Positions 1 through 7,888 of a stretch of DNA of 21,669 nt are shown here, piece after piece. Source of the stretch: Micavibrio sp. Its GTDB lineage: Bacteria > Pseudomonadota > Alphaproteobacteria > Micavibrionales > Micavibrionaceae. Positions within the stretch are counted from its first letter, which is position 1, and each line of letters starts with the position of its first letter. The notes beneath the pieces are model-generated. The model saw nothing but the letters and a program-made list of their open reading frames with translations, was not told the DNA's origin and made no database searches. Where the stretch lies: NCBI GenBank assembly GCA_027066695.1, contig JAMONE010000253.1, positions 1 through 21,669 of the forward strand. Reading direction: 5' to 3'. Position numbers and translations under genes: made by a program.

Positions 1-89
1 ATGCGGCCTTTAAGATCTGTTTTACTAACAATAATGTCATTATTATTAAAAAAACACTCAACTCCTGTAGGAGTAATTTTTTCTGCCAT
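1..89 (-). CDS. Aer-type PAS protein, 5' end only (runs off left edge)
   Basis: Reading leftward from an ATG at 87-89, the frame is open to the window edge for 29 codons. The peptide begins MAEKITPTGVECFF and contains DIIVSKTDLKGR. It aligns without gaps to the N-terminus of the PAS protein at 11815-12339, with 19 of 29 residues identical, starting at the same methionine. That protein is a stand-alone FAD-type PAS sensor of the Aer family, so this is most likely a second copy. The FAD-binding residues lie beyond the visible part, so function cannot be checked here. It lies 169 bases downstream of the nos operon on the same strand. The gap has no obvious terminator or FNR box, and the ribosome binding site is weak. 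Confidence 0.72.
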   Translation of the reverse strand, partial: MAEKITPTGVECFFNNNDIIVSKTDLKGR

Positions 90-258
90 AATCTTTGAAC
101 CTATAACTAAAACTTGGTAAAGCATGTGCATTAACACCTTAAGCGTGCATCACATGTTTAAATTAAGGTACATAAAAAAAACAGCATGTACAATTTTAAT
201 AAGAGATCATACAAATGTATTAAACCTTGGGAGTATAAGAGGCAGGCATATTCAAGTA

Positions 259-1251
259 CTAGCTTATTGTTTGTATTTGCCCATTACTATGCATTAGAAT
301 AACTTTTATATCAGTAAACTGCCTTAATATATTCCTTATTTGCTCTATATCCATTAAGTAAAATGCGGTTGAAAAAGCGTCGGCTTTCGTAGCAGTTTCA
401 GCAATAACACTTAAAGAAATATAATAATTCTTACTTTTTCCACTTTTGGGATTAATGATATGATGTTGTTTTCCATCCTCACTTAAGACAAGTCCATATC
501 CACCTGTCGTAGATATTGCATTATTATAAAGTGGTATAATTTTAAAATACTTATCCTTTTTTATCGGATCATTAAGACCAATTTTCCATGGCTTATTAGA
601 TTCATTACCGCCCAGAGCTCTAATTTCTCCTATATCAATAAGAGCATTTTTTATTCCATTAGATTCAATTAAATTTGTAATTTTATCTGTTATGTAACCT
701 TGCGCTATACCATTTAAACTTATGGCCATATCAGGGTTTTCTAAAACTATTTCTTGGGGGGAGATTTTGACTTTTTTGTAATTAACAAGAGCTAGTGCAT
801 CTTTAAGTTTAGGGCTGTCTATACCGTATTTTTTTATAATCTCCCAAACGGGCTGCAACGTCATATCAAAATAACCATCTGATATATCACCATATTTACG
901 AGCTAATGACATTAGTTCTACAAGCTCCAATGATGGATGCTTTAATTTCCCATGCTTGTTTAAATAGCTAAGCTCTGAATCATCAGAATAAAGGGTAAAT
1001 ATAGATTCTAGGCGCGAAACCTCATCCTTACATAGGCTTATAACTCTATCTATAACAGCCTTGTTTTGATGGCATAGCTGGATATTTATATCCATCCCCA
1101 TAGCAGAGCCATGCCACACCCATTTTTGCAGCTTGGGTGCTGAAATAAATTTATTTACAACCAATATAGGAACAGAAATAATTACAGCAGAGATGATTCC
1201 AAATTTTACGAAATCTCTTCTACTTATAAGAGCGGTGTAAGGTTTAAACAC
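259..1251 (-). CDS. nosX: FAD:protein FMN transferase (ApbE/NosX)
   Basis: This 330-residue protein belongs to the ApbE family, which uses FAD to attach FMN covalently to a threonine of target proteins; the NosX members serve NosR. An N-terminal twin-arginine-like motif (SRRDFVKFG, residues 10-18) and a hydrophobic stretch at 19-33 indicate export. Family motifs visible are GSAMGMDINI (48-57), DGYFDMTLQPVW (125-136), LNGIAQGYITDK (179-190), ALIDIGEI (203-210) and HHIINPKSGK (263-272). The metal-site region ATKADAFSTA (287-296) has D291 and T295. The start is a GTG directly preceded by an in-frame TAA, with no clear Shine-Dalgarno; it is the only start that keeps the whole signal region. It is the last gene of the nos operon, 16 bases after tatA. 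The likely target, NosR, encoded at the other end of the operon, carries an SGAT flavinylation motif. Confidence 0.9.
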   Translation of the reverse strand: MFKPYTALISRRDFVKFGIISAVIISVPILVVNKFISAPKLQKWVWHGSAMGMDINIQLCHQNKAVIDRVISLCKDEVSRLESIFTLYSDDSELSYLNKHGKLKHPSLELVELMSLARKYGDISDGYFDMTLQPVWEIIKKYGIDSPKLKDALALVNYKKVKISPQEIVLENPDMAISLNGIAQGYITDKITNLIESNGIKNALIDIGEIRALGGNESNKPWKIGLNDPIKKDKYFKIIPLYNNAISTTGGYGLVLSEDGKQHHIINPKSGKSKNYYISLSVIAETATKADAFSTAFYLMDIEQIRNILRQFTDIKVILMHSNGQIQTIS

Positions 1252-1267
1252 TTAAGATAACTTGCGT

Positions 1268-1462
1268 TTATTTATTGCTGGTATCATCTTTTTTATCATT
1301 CTTTGTGACATTCTTATTGGTATCGTCATCTTCATTTAACCCTTTTTTCAGGTTTGAAATACCTTTACCGATATCACCCATAACATTGGGTAGCTTACCA
1401 ACGCCGAAAACTATAATTATAATAGCTAGTAATAAACCTAATTGCCAAACACCTATACCCAT
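1268..1462 (-). CDS. tatA: Tat translocase pore subunit TatA/TatE
   Basis: A 64-residue protein with one N-terminal membrane helix (about residues 5-20), the hinge FGVGKLP (19-25), an amphipathic helix (MGDIGKGISNLKKGL) and a charged, disordered Lys/Asp/Asn-rich tail. This is the TatA/TatE layout, and the length is normal. TatA multimers form the passage through which folded proteins cross the inner membrane. A strong ribosome binding site (AAAGGAGA) lies 6-7 bases before the ATG. It sits between nosL and nosX. A tatE gene at the end of the nos operon is known from Pseudomonas stutzeri, but here tatB and tatC are in the same operon as well. Twin-arginine motifs in NosZ and NosX supply obvious cargo. 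Confidence 0.9.
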   Translation of the reverse strand: MGIGVWQLGLLLAIIIIVFGVGKLPNVMGDIGKGISNLKKGLNEDDDTNKNVTKNDKKDDTSNK

Positions 1463-1488
1463 TTTAAATCTCCTTTTATTTCTGTTAA

Positions 1489-1977
1489 TTAATCTATAGA
1501 AAAAATATAATCTTTCGGTATAGAGTTAAAGTTTTTTATTTCGCCACCATAGCTTTTTATAAAGTCATTAGCCTTATCGGTATTAGTGAATGGTACAATA
1601 GACGCTCCGCCCATACCATTAAGCCTTTTGCTCTCAATAACATATATAGCATCATAAGCATTAGCCCATGTATCTGGCTCTGGGCTATCCCAATTAGCGA
1701 TCCCCATATCATTAACATATATAGCTAATATACGTTGATCTTCTTCTGGGCTATTAATATAAATGAACAAATCACGTATAGTGGAAAACCACAAAGGTTT
1801 ATTTGGTTTATTTTTCAAAAAAAGCTGAGCCTTGGACGCTGTATGGTTTGTTATCGTCATATTACAGAAATGCCCAATATTATCTTCAGGCTCTTGGGGC
1901 TGTACGTTTGCAGCATAGCTGTTAGAGGCGAAAGATACGATAAACACGCAGAGTATAAGCAAGTATTTTGTAAACAT
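1489..1977 (-). CDS. nosL: NosL copper chaperone for nitrous oxide reductase
   Basis: NosL binds Cu(I) in the periplasm and delivers it for CuZ assembly with NosDFY. The start chosen at 1977 (MFTKYLL) puts a classical signal peptide at the N-terminus (residues 1-22, cleavage after NSYA) and leaves 4 bases after the nosY stop. A longer in-frame start at 2022 would overlap nosY by 41 bases and bury the signal peptide. The 162-residue protein has the Cys-x-Met copper motif C38-N-M40 (GHFCNMTI). Further NosL-like segments are LWFSTIRDLFIY (62-73), AIYVNDMG (85-92) and NGMGGASIVPF (120-130). Unlike typical NosL lipoproteins, no lipobox cysteine is seen after the hydrophobic core, so it may be soluble in the periplasm. 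Confidence 0.87.
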   Translation of the reverse strand: MFTKYLLILCVFIVSFASNSYAANVQPQEPEDNIGHFCNMTITNHTASKAQLFLKNKPNKPLWFSTIRDLFIYINSPEEDQRILAIYVNDMGIANWDSPEPDTWANAYDAIYVIESKRLNGMGGASIVPFTNTDKANDFIKSYGGEIKNFNSIPKDYIFSID

Positions 1978-1981
1978 CGAA

Positions 1982-2806
1982 TTAGAATTCCTTTTTATTG
2001 AAAAAGATATTAGCAATGACAAGCGGCAAGCATAGCCATGCTATAAGTATAAAATACATCTGAACTATATTTAAAGCCATGTACTCCGTAACACTATTCA
2101 GGCCAGAAAACATGCGTATATTTTCAAATCCTGTAAGATTGATAATTCTATAAATATCAGCAGGATTAAACATCATCAATATATGCAATGTTTTTTCATC
2201 TATTATATTTTCAAAATTAGTGAGTATCATTATTAATGTCAAATCAAATAATAATACAAATAATAACCAAACAAAAAGCCCGATACCTGCCGCTGTGGCT
2301 CTTTCCTTAACAAAGCAACTTATCATATAAGATAATGATATAAACACTCCGCCCAATAATATTGAGCTAAATATTAGTTGAAGAAAAGCTAGAATATCCT
2401 GCATTATCGGCATGCCATGCAGCATTGTTGAAATAAGGACAGAGCAGCCAAAGCCAACAATAATAGCAAAACTAAGTATGCATAAATGCCCTAACAGCTT
2501 ACCAGATAATATTGATAAGCGTGAGACAGGATATGAAAGCAATAAAAGTAGAGTTCCCCGCTCCGATTCCCCTACAATAGCATCATATGAAAGCAAAATT
2601 GCAATTAGGGGGATTAAGTAAATTGATAAGCTAGATAAGTTAACTATTGCAACAGAAAGGCTTGATGCGGCAAGATGTGAGGATGAGCCTATCGATAGTG
2701 TTAATGTAATGGATAGCACTGCCAGCAATAATGTAGTGAAAATAATCCACTTGTTTCGCAACGAATCTTTAAATTCCTTATTGGCTATAATAAAAATATT
2801 TTTCAT
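1982..2806 (-). CDS. nosY: NosY, ABC transporter membrane subunit for CuZ maturation
   Basis: This 274-residue integral membrane protein has about six hydrophobic segments and starts with a cytoplasmic helix (MKNIFIIANKEFKDSLRNKW) typical of ABC-2 permeases. It contains the motif ESERGTLLLLLSYPVSRLSILSGK spread over about residues 80-105, characteristic of NosY and related permeases. NosY pairs with the NosF ATPase and the periplasmic NosD to prepare the CuZ site of NosZ. The chosen ATG at 2806 shares one base with the nosF stop (TAATG), a common translational-coupling arrangement; an upstream in-frame start at 2854 would overlap nosF by about 49 bases and is less likely. Confidence 0.9.
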   Translation of the reverse strand: MKNIFIIANKEFKDSLRNKWIIFTTLLLAVLSITLTLSIGSSSHLAASSLSVAIVNLSSLSIYLIPLIAILLSYDAIVGESERGTLLLLLSYPVSRLSILSGKLLGHLCILSFAIIVGFGCSVLISTMLHGMPIMQDILAFLQLIFSSILLGGVFISLSYMISCFVKERATAAGIGLFVWLLFVLLFDLTLIMILTNFENIIDEKTLHILMMFNPADIYRIINLTGFENIRMFSGLNSVTEYMALNIVQMYFILIAWLCLPLVIANIFFNKKEF

Positions 2807-3738
2807 TAAACTGCTATCTTTTGCGTTGATTGTTCTGAATTTTGATCTTGGCACATTTTTATATAAATATCAGCTAAAGACAATGGTAAAACATCTATAT
2901 CTTCAAATGAAAGATCGCACGCTGTTATATATAATATAAAAGCTTTTTTAACCTTATCTGAGCAAGATATATAAAATGTATCATTACTTTTATTTAATAT
3001 TTTTGTGCCACTATCAGCAAAGGATGATAAATATATCTCCCAATTAGCCATTTGCGCCTTATCTGAAATTTTTAAATTTATATGAGAGGGCATATTTGAT
3101 TGCCGTCGTAAATTGTCGAGGGTGTCGTTTGCTATCAAATTGCCAGAGTGCATAATTGCGATTTTTTCTACTTTATTTTCCAGCTCACGCAAAACATGGG
3201 ATGAAAAAACAACAGATGTGCCTTGGCATATAAGTTTATTAATGATTTCAAATAACTCCTCTCGCCCTACTGGGTCAAGACCGCCTGTAGGCTCATCAAG
3301 GAAAAGGAGCGATGGATTGCCTAATAAAGCTTGAGCAAATCCTAAACGCTGGCGCATGCCTTTTGAATAAGTTCTTATCCGTCTTTTTTGAAACGGAGCT
3401 AAGCCCACAAGCTCTAAAATACCATTTACTTGCTTTAGCGGAGCATTCTTAAGCCTAGCGTAATAAACAAGCGTTTCCTCTGCGCTCATTTGATCATAAA
3501 AAGAAATGTTTTCAGGCAGATACCCTATGTCACTTTTCTTGCATGTAATACTAACCGTGCCAGATGTTGGCTTTATTAAGCCCTGTGCAAGTTTAAACAG
3601 AGTTGTTTTACCTGCTCCATTATGTCCAAGCAATGCTATGGCTTCGCCCTTATTAACGCTTAGTGATACGTTATTAACAGCGTTAAAATCACCATATGAT
3701 TTGGTAACTTGATCAACAACAAGAGCCGCTTCACTCAT
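2806..3738 (-). CDS. nosF: NosF, ABC transporter ATPase for CuZ maturation
   Basis: A 310-residue cytoplasmic ABC ATPase. Walker A is GHNGAGKTT (38-46), the ABC signature is YSKGMRQRLG (124-133), Walker B with the catalytic glutamate is LLFLDE (144-149), the D-loop is GGLDP and the switch histidine is H180 (FSSH). A C-terminal extension of about 110 residues follows, as in NosF-type proteins. It powers the NosFY transporter, which works with NosD. The start overlaps the nosD stop by four bases (ATGA), and the stop shares a base with nosY, so the three genes are probably translationally coupled. Confidence 0.93.
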   Translation of the reverse strand: MSEAALVVDQVTKSYGDFNAVNNVSLSVNKGEAIALLGHNGAGKTTLFKLAQGLIKPTSGTVSITCKKSDIGYLPENISFYDQMSAEETLVYYARLKNAPLKQVNGILELVGLAPFQKRRIRTYSKGMRQRLGFAQALLGNPSLLFLDEPTGGLDPVGREELFEIINKLICQGTSVVFSSHVLRELENKVEKIAIMHSGNLIANDTLDNLRRQSNMPSHINLKISDKAQMANWEIYLSSFADSGTKILNKSNDTFYISCSDKVKKAFILYITACDLSFEDIDVLPLSLADIYIKMCQDQNSEQSTQKIAV

Positions 3739-5069
3739 AATTTAAGTTCCTTTTCTAATGCCTCTAAAGCTGAATGTTTTTTATAATGTGTTAAAGGAAA
3801 ACTATCAGTAACGCCGCCAGGATAAAGTAATGGAAACTGATCTTGTGTCCATTCTAAAAGCTTCATAACAGGGCTGGCGAGTAAAAATTTTGCCGAGGGA
3901 ATAGTCCAGATAATTTGATCAGACATACTGTTTGGTTTATATATTGAATCAGAAATGCCGTCGCCATTTAAATCAAAGCCATTATTATCACTCCAATAAT
4001 TCCCACGACCATTTTCAGACCACTCCTGATAACGTGTGCCTACATATTTAACCTGATGTCGGTTGTTAATAAATACATTCCCAGAAATAATATTATCTTT
4101 TGAGCCAGCGGTATAATGGATACCTATTGAGCAGCCCTCGAAATAATTATCTTTGATTATATTCTTTGTGGAATTATAAAAGAATGTGCATTTCCCCTGC
4201 CCTCCTTTTAATCCTTTGATAGCGTTATTTTTAACAATAGAGCGATGAGTGAAGTTAAACATTATCCCGTGATCTCTATCATTAATTGAAATATTATCAA
4301 AAACATTAAGGTTCTTTGAATACATTAAGGCATAAGCGATGCGGTTGTTATATGACCGATTACCACTGACTTGATTGTTATGAGCATACATATAATGTAT
4401 GGCAAAACGCAAATTATGAAAGCTATTACCGCGCAATATATTCTTGCTGCTTATTGTAATGAAAATACCATCGCGACCATGTTCAAGCTTATTATTCTCT
4501 ATGATAGAATTTTTTACATTCCACATGCGAATCCCATCGCCTCGTTCCGACCATTGGCGGTTTTGACTGCCGTAAATAAAATTATCAGATACTAAAACAG
4601 ATGGTGATCCATGCAATGAAATACCAAATAAGTTGCCTATAATGCGGTTGTTTTTAATAATACCGCCCTTGGCACTACTAGACATATAAATGCCCGCATC
4701 CTCATCGGCAACAACGATTCCTGAGTTTTTTATGGTTAAGCCAATAATTTTTACATTCGGCGCAATAACTTTTATCGTACTGCCCATGCCTTCACCCATA
4801 ATCACAGCTTTATGTGGATTATCTGATATTAGTGATATAGATTTTGAAATATGAATATTTCCATTATATATTCCAGATTCTAGCTTAATAACATCCCCAT
4901 CTTTCGCGCTATCTACAATTACTTGCAAATTACTTGCGCTAGAAACATGAGTTGTTTTAGCTTCCACATTTTTCAGAGCTATAAAAAAGAACAATATTAA
5001 TAATAAACAAAAATACGGGGACGCAAGCCCCCGTAAAATCGTATAATTCACATTATAGCTTAGTGACAT
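3735..5069 (-). CDS. nosD: NosD, periplasmic beta-helix CuZ maturation protein
   Basis: A 444-residue exported protein. Residues 1-38 form a long signal peptide (hydrophobic core PYFCLLLILFFFIA, cleavage near NVEA). The body, about residues 45-350, is a series of right-handed parallel beta-helix repeats, seen as recurring patterns such as IIKNNRIIGN, SIIENNKLEHG, ILRGNSFHN, IVKNNAIKG and IIKDNYFEG. These are the PbH1/CASH repeats of NosD. It docks on NosFY and helps insert copper and sulfide into NosZ. The start is 8 bases after nosZ and has only a weak ribosome binding site. The C-terminal WTIPSAKFLLASPVMKLLEW region matches the usual NosD end. It is followed by nosF with a 4-base overlap. 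Confidence 0.92.
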   Translation of the reverse strand: MSLSYNVNYTILRGLASPYFCLLLILFFFIALKNVEAKTTHVSSASNLQVIVDSAKDGDVIKLESGIYNGNIHISKSISLISDNPHKAVIMGEGMGSTIKVIAPNVKIIGLTIKNSGIVVADEDAGIYMSSSAKGGIIKNNRIIGNLFGISLHGSPSVLVSDNFIYGSQNRQWSERGDGIRMWNVKNSIIENNKLEHGRDGIFITISSKNILRGNSFHNLRFAIHYMYAHNNQVSGNRSYNNRIAYALMYSKNLNVFDNISINDRDHGIMFNFTHRSIVKNNAIKGLKGGQGKCTFFYNSTKNIIKDNYFEGCSIGIHYTAGSKDNIISGNVFINNRHQVKYVGTRYQEWSENGRGNYWSDNNGFDLNGDGISDSIYKPNSMSDQIIWTIPSAKFLLASPVMKLLEWTQDQFPLLYPGGVTDSFPLTHYKKHSALEALEKELKL

Positions 5070-5077
5070 TAAAGCGG

Positions 5078-7015
5078 TTATCCTTCAACGATAAAACGTC
5101 CACGCATTTCCATATGCAAGGCATGACAGAACCACTGGCAATAATACCAATATACACCAGCGCGTGTTGCCTTAAATGTAACTGATTGTGTTTGATTTGG
5201 CTGTATCTCCATAGCAACACCGTAATTGGTTAGCGTCAAGCCATGGCAGAGATCTTCAACATCATCCATGTTTGTAACATAAATAGTAACCTCATCACCT
5301 TTTTTGACCTTGATTTCCTCTAAACCAAATGTTGGAGCAATAGAAACTATATATACACGAACCTTGTTACCATCACGAATGATTTTGCTATCCTCTTCAA
5401 GTACAACGCCATCTGCTTTGGCTTGTTGCCTTGCAGTTTCCCACCATGGATCATTACGATCCCAAATGTGAGACGGATTGATTTTAGAGCGGTGAACAAT
5501 TGTACAATCATGCGGCTCTGATACTGTAGGGCCATCATGAACAATTTTCATTTTGCTACCAGAAATATCAATCAATTGATCGTTTTCAGGCTTCAAAGGA
5601 CCAACATTTATATAGCGGTCTTTAGAAAACTTGTTCAAAGACACCAGCCACTTACCATCAGCGTCCTTAGTCTCTCCCATAGATGTATGGTTATGACCAG
5701 GTTGATATTGTACATCCAGTTTTTGAATTATCGGATTAACGTCCTCGCCTCTATGCGCTGCCAAAGCCTTATCCACATTCCATTTACAGATCTGTGAATC
5801 AAGGAATAATGTTGTGTAAGCGTTGCCTTTGTTATCAAAGGCCGTATGGAGAGGTCCAAGACCTAACTCTGGCTCAGCCACAACACAATCACGTGGCTTT
5901 ATTTTACCAGCAAAAAGCTCAGGGAATTTAGCAACAGCTAATACACTAACAGTAGGGGAAAGCTTACCATTAACTACGATATGCCTTCCGTCTGGGGCGG
6001 TATTAACACCATGAGGGCTGTTTGGTATATCAATATAACGAGTATATTTTTCACCATTTTCTTTAGTTCCATCAAGTACAGGGACTTTAGAATCGCCAAT
6101 TGTCTTGAATTTACCAGCCTTAACAGCCGCTTCCACAGCCGCTACATTAATCACAACAACATGATCTCTCTCAGCTTCCATCATTTCACCAAGAGTAACG
6201 CCATTTTCAGAGTTGTAACAAGATGCAACTACATACTCACCATTATAATCAGTGTCATTATTATCAAGATTACCAGAAACAATAACCTGCCAAGCAACTT
6301 CCATTGTATCGCCATCAATGGCAGAGAACATAGTTTGATACTTCGCTACATCCTCAAGATCACGACCATCATTAGGGGATGGTATACGAAACTCTCCATT
6401 AGCAAATACATAACCTGTACGCGGGAATTTCTGAACTCTTAAACCGTGAATTGCCTGAACATTAGGAACTTGTATAATTTTATCTGTACGCATGACATCA
6501 CAACGAATACGCGCAACACGTGAATTTGCTTTATCATTAATAAAGACATAACGTCCATCATATGTGCCATCGGTAAAAGATGGATGAGGATGGTGGGTGT
6601 CTCCATTTAAATATAGACCGCCATTAGCATCAGCAAGCTCACGCCCTTCAGGAGTTAAGCCTTCCGTTAAAATTTCTTTACTCTCGTTAGTTTGCCCCCA
6701 ACCAGTAGCACCACAGTAATTAAAAACAGGGATGCTCGCTAGCTCACGCATGGATGGAACGCCCATAATACGAATGTCTCCAGCTTGACCACCACTCCAA
6801 AAACCATAATATTCATCAAGATCACCTGGCGCAATATGTGATTTGTTTTTAGACGGGCTAGATGCAACAGCTTTGCTAGCTGTACCAACCCCTCCAGCAC
6901 TAACAGCAAGAGCAGCAACACCTGCTACCGCAGCGACTTTAGTTGTTCCGCCAAGTAATTCACGGCGACTTAAGCCTTTTTCTTCTTTAACAGTATTGTT
7001 CACATTATCTTTCAT
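5078..7015 (-). CDS. nosZ: Nitrous oxide reductase NosZ, clade I (Tat-exported)
   Basis: This periplasmic enzyme reduces N2O to N2, the last step of denitrification. The 645-residue precursor begins with a twin-arginine signal (SRRELLGG, residues 16-23, then an Ala/Val-rich core to about residue 52), marking clade I rather than the Sec-exported clade II. The N-terminal beta-propeller has seven histidines matching the CuZ ligands: H141 and H142 (DTHHPH), H190 (AIHGLR), H335 (SPHGVN), H390 (GPLHTA), H441 (PGHNHT) and H502 (EPHDCT). The C-terminal cupredoxin domain has the CuA set H591, C626, W628, C630, H634 and M637 (CQWFCHALHMEM). No active-site residue is missing. The ribosome binding site is AAAGG, 9-10 bases before ATG. 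The leader holds an FNR-type box and a 3 x 12-bp repeat, so nosZ probably has its own promoter inside the operon. Confidence 0.97.
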   Translation of the reverse strand: MKDNVNNTVKEEKGLSRRELLGGTTKVAAVAGVAALAVSAGGVGTASKAVASSPSKNKSHIAPGDLDEYYGFWSGGQAGDIRIMGVPSMRELASIPVFNYCGATGWGQTNESKEILTEGLTPEGRELADANGGLYLNGDTHHPHPSFTDGTYDGRYVFINDKANSRVARIRCDVMRTDKIIQVPNVQAIHGLRVQKFPRTGYVFANGEFRIPSPNDGRDLEDVAKYQTMFSAIDGDTMEVAWQVIVSGNLDNNDTDYNGEYVVASCYNSENGVTLGEMMEAERDHVVVINVAAVEAAVKAGKFKTIGDSKVPVLDGTKENGEKYTRYIDIPNSPHGVNTAPDGRHIVVNGKLSPTVSVLAVAKFPELFAGKIKPRDCVVAEPELGLGPLHTAFDNKGNAYTTLFLDSQICKWNVDKALAAHRGEDVNPIIQKLDVQYQPGHNHTSMGETKDADGKWLVSLNKFSKDRYINVGPLKPENDQLIDISGSKMKIVHDGPTVSEPHDCTIVHRSKINPSHIWDRNDPWWETARQQAKADGVVLEEDSKIIRDGNKVRVYIVSIAPTFGLEEIKVKKGDEVTIYVTNMDDVEDLCHGLTLTNYGVAMEIQPNQTQSVTFKATRAGVYWYYCQWFCHALHMEMRGRFIVEG

Positions 7016-7021
7016 AACATT

Positions 7022-7057
7022 GCCTTTAGGTTTGTTTTTAGGTTTATTTTTAGGTTG
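7022..7057 (-). repeat. Three tandem 12-bp units in the nosZ leader
   Basis: On the minus strand the leader of nosZ reads three times as a 12-base unit based on AACCTAAA (spacer bases vary: AAATA, AAACA, GGCA). The last unit contains the AAAGG ribosome binding site and ends six bases before the ATG. The repeat would be entirely in the 5' untranslated RNA if transcription starts near 7069. It may be replication slippage or may influence leader structure or translation; the sequence alone does not decide. Confidence 0.7.
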
Positions 7058-7068
7058 GAATCAATATA

Positions 7069-7117
7069 TCAGCACAATATGCATTTGTAAAAAACTTTTA
7101 ACATTGATTTAGGTCAA
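7069..7117 (-). promoter_or_regulatory. FNR/DNR-type box and putative class II promoter of nosZ
   Basis: Bases 7104-7117 read TTGATTTAGGTCAA on the plus strand, matching the FNR/DNR consensus TTGAT-N4-ATCAA at 9 of 10 positions. The box overlaps the tatC stop codon. On the minus strand, if the box centre (7110.5) is placed at -41.5, the -10 hexamer falls on CATATT (7076-7081; 4 of 6 matches to TATAAT) and the start on an A at 7069, giving a leader of about 53 bases. This geometry fits an oxygen- or NO-responsive class II promoter. The regulator is not in the window, and FNR, DNR and NnrR sites cannot be distinguished by sequence. Confidence 0.68.
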
Positions 7118-7888
7118 ATTGTTAATCCTTCTGCTTTTCTGATATTCAATCCATTTACATGATAAAATGGAAACTTCATAAAGAGCCAAAAGAGGTATTA
7201 TCAGGCCTATCTGACTAATTAAATCGGGCGGCGTTATTATGGCCGATACACCAACAATAGCGATTAGTGCATATTTGCGTTTAGACGCAAGCATTTGCGC
7301 CTTAACAAGGCCAATCTTAGCTAAAAGACTTAGTAAAACAGGTAATTGAAAAGCAATACCAAATACGAAAATAAGATGTATAACCAAAGAAAGATATTCG
7401 CTTATCCTTGATTCATGTTCAATAGGCAGCGATCCGTTGCGACCCATATCTTCAAAACTTAAAAAGAATGACCATGCTAATGGAAAGATGTAATAATATA
7501 CTAAAGCCGCTCCTGCTACGAAAAAAATGGGGGCAACAATTAAAAAAGGTAAAATAGCAATTTTCTCTTCTTTATGTAATGCGGGTGATAAAAACAGATA
7601 AAGCTGACATAACATAAAAGGAAGCGACACAAACAAAGCCATATAAAAAGAAATTTTTAAATAGGTGAAAAAGGCCTCTGCCAAACCTGTATATATAAGG
7701 CGCCGCCCTGTCTGCCCCTCATAAATATCGGCCAAAGGCTTTACTAAGAAATCATATGCATATTCAGCAAAGTAATAACTAAAGCAAAAAGAAATTATAA
7801 AAAAAATCAAACATAAGCCGATTCTGATTTTTAATTCTCTAAGATGCTTGGCAATTGGTGCTTTTTCTGAAGATTTAATGTCAGACAT
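7109..7888 (-). CDS. tatC: Tat translocase receptor subunit TatC
   Basis: A 259-residue membrane protein with about six hydrophobic segments and TatC landmarks: the N-terminal HLRELKIR (15-22), AEAFFTYLKISFY in the first cytoplasmic loop region, SLPFMLCQLYLFLSPAL, the FVAGAALVYYYIFPLAWSFF segment, and a late ITPPDLISQ loop. TatC, with TatB, recognises twin-arginine signal peptides such as those of NosZ and NosX. The ATG at 7888 overlaps the tatB stop by 8 bases; a TTG two codons upstream is also possible. Its location between nosR/tatB and nosZ is unusual and points to a translocase expressed with the Nos system. The stop overlaps the FNR-type box that precedes nosZ. Confidence 0.93.
   Translation of the reverse strand: MSDIKSSEKAPIAKHLRELKIRIGLCLIFFIISFCFSYYFAEYAYDFLVKPLADIYEGQTGRRLIYTGLAEAFFTYLKISFYMALFVSLPFMLCQLYLFLSPALHKEEKIAILPFLIVAPIFFVAGAALVYYYIFPLAWSFFLSFEDMGRNGSLPIEHESRISEYLSLVIHLIFVFGIAFQLPVLLSLLAKIGLVKAQMLASKRKYALIAIVGVSAIITPPDLISQIGLIIPLLALYEVSILSCKWIEYQKSRRINNLT

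Noticed and set aside
168..191. GTACAT/ATGTAC inverted repeat after nosX as an operon terminator.
   Set aside because: The stem is only six weak pairs and the run of T (minus strand) is in the loop rather than after the stem.
5981..6442. A 153-codon plus-strand frame opposite nosZ.
   Set aside because: It lies entirely within nosZ, whose active-site motifs prove the minus-strand reading; the translation has no recognisable domain.
7016..7112. Plus-strand frame over the nosZ leader and signal region.
   Set aside because: It overlaps the nosZ signal peptide and the 12-bp repeats; the Leu/Gly-rich translation comes from the repeat.
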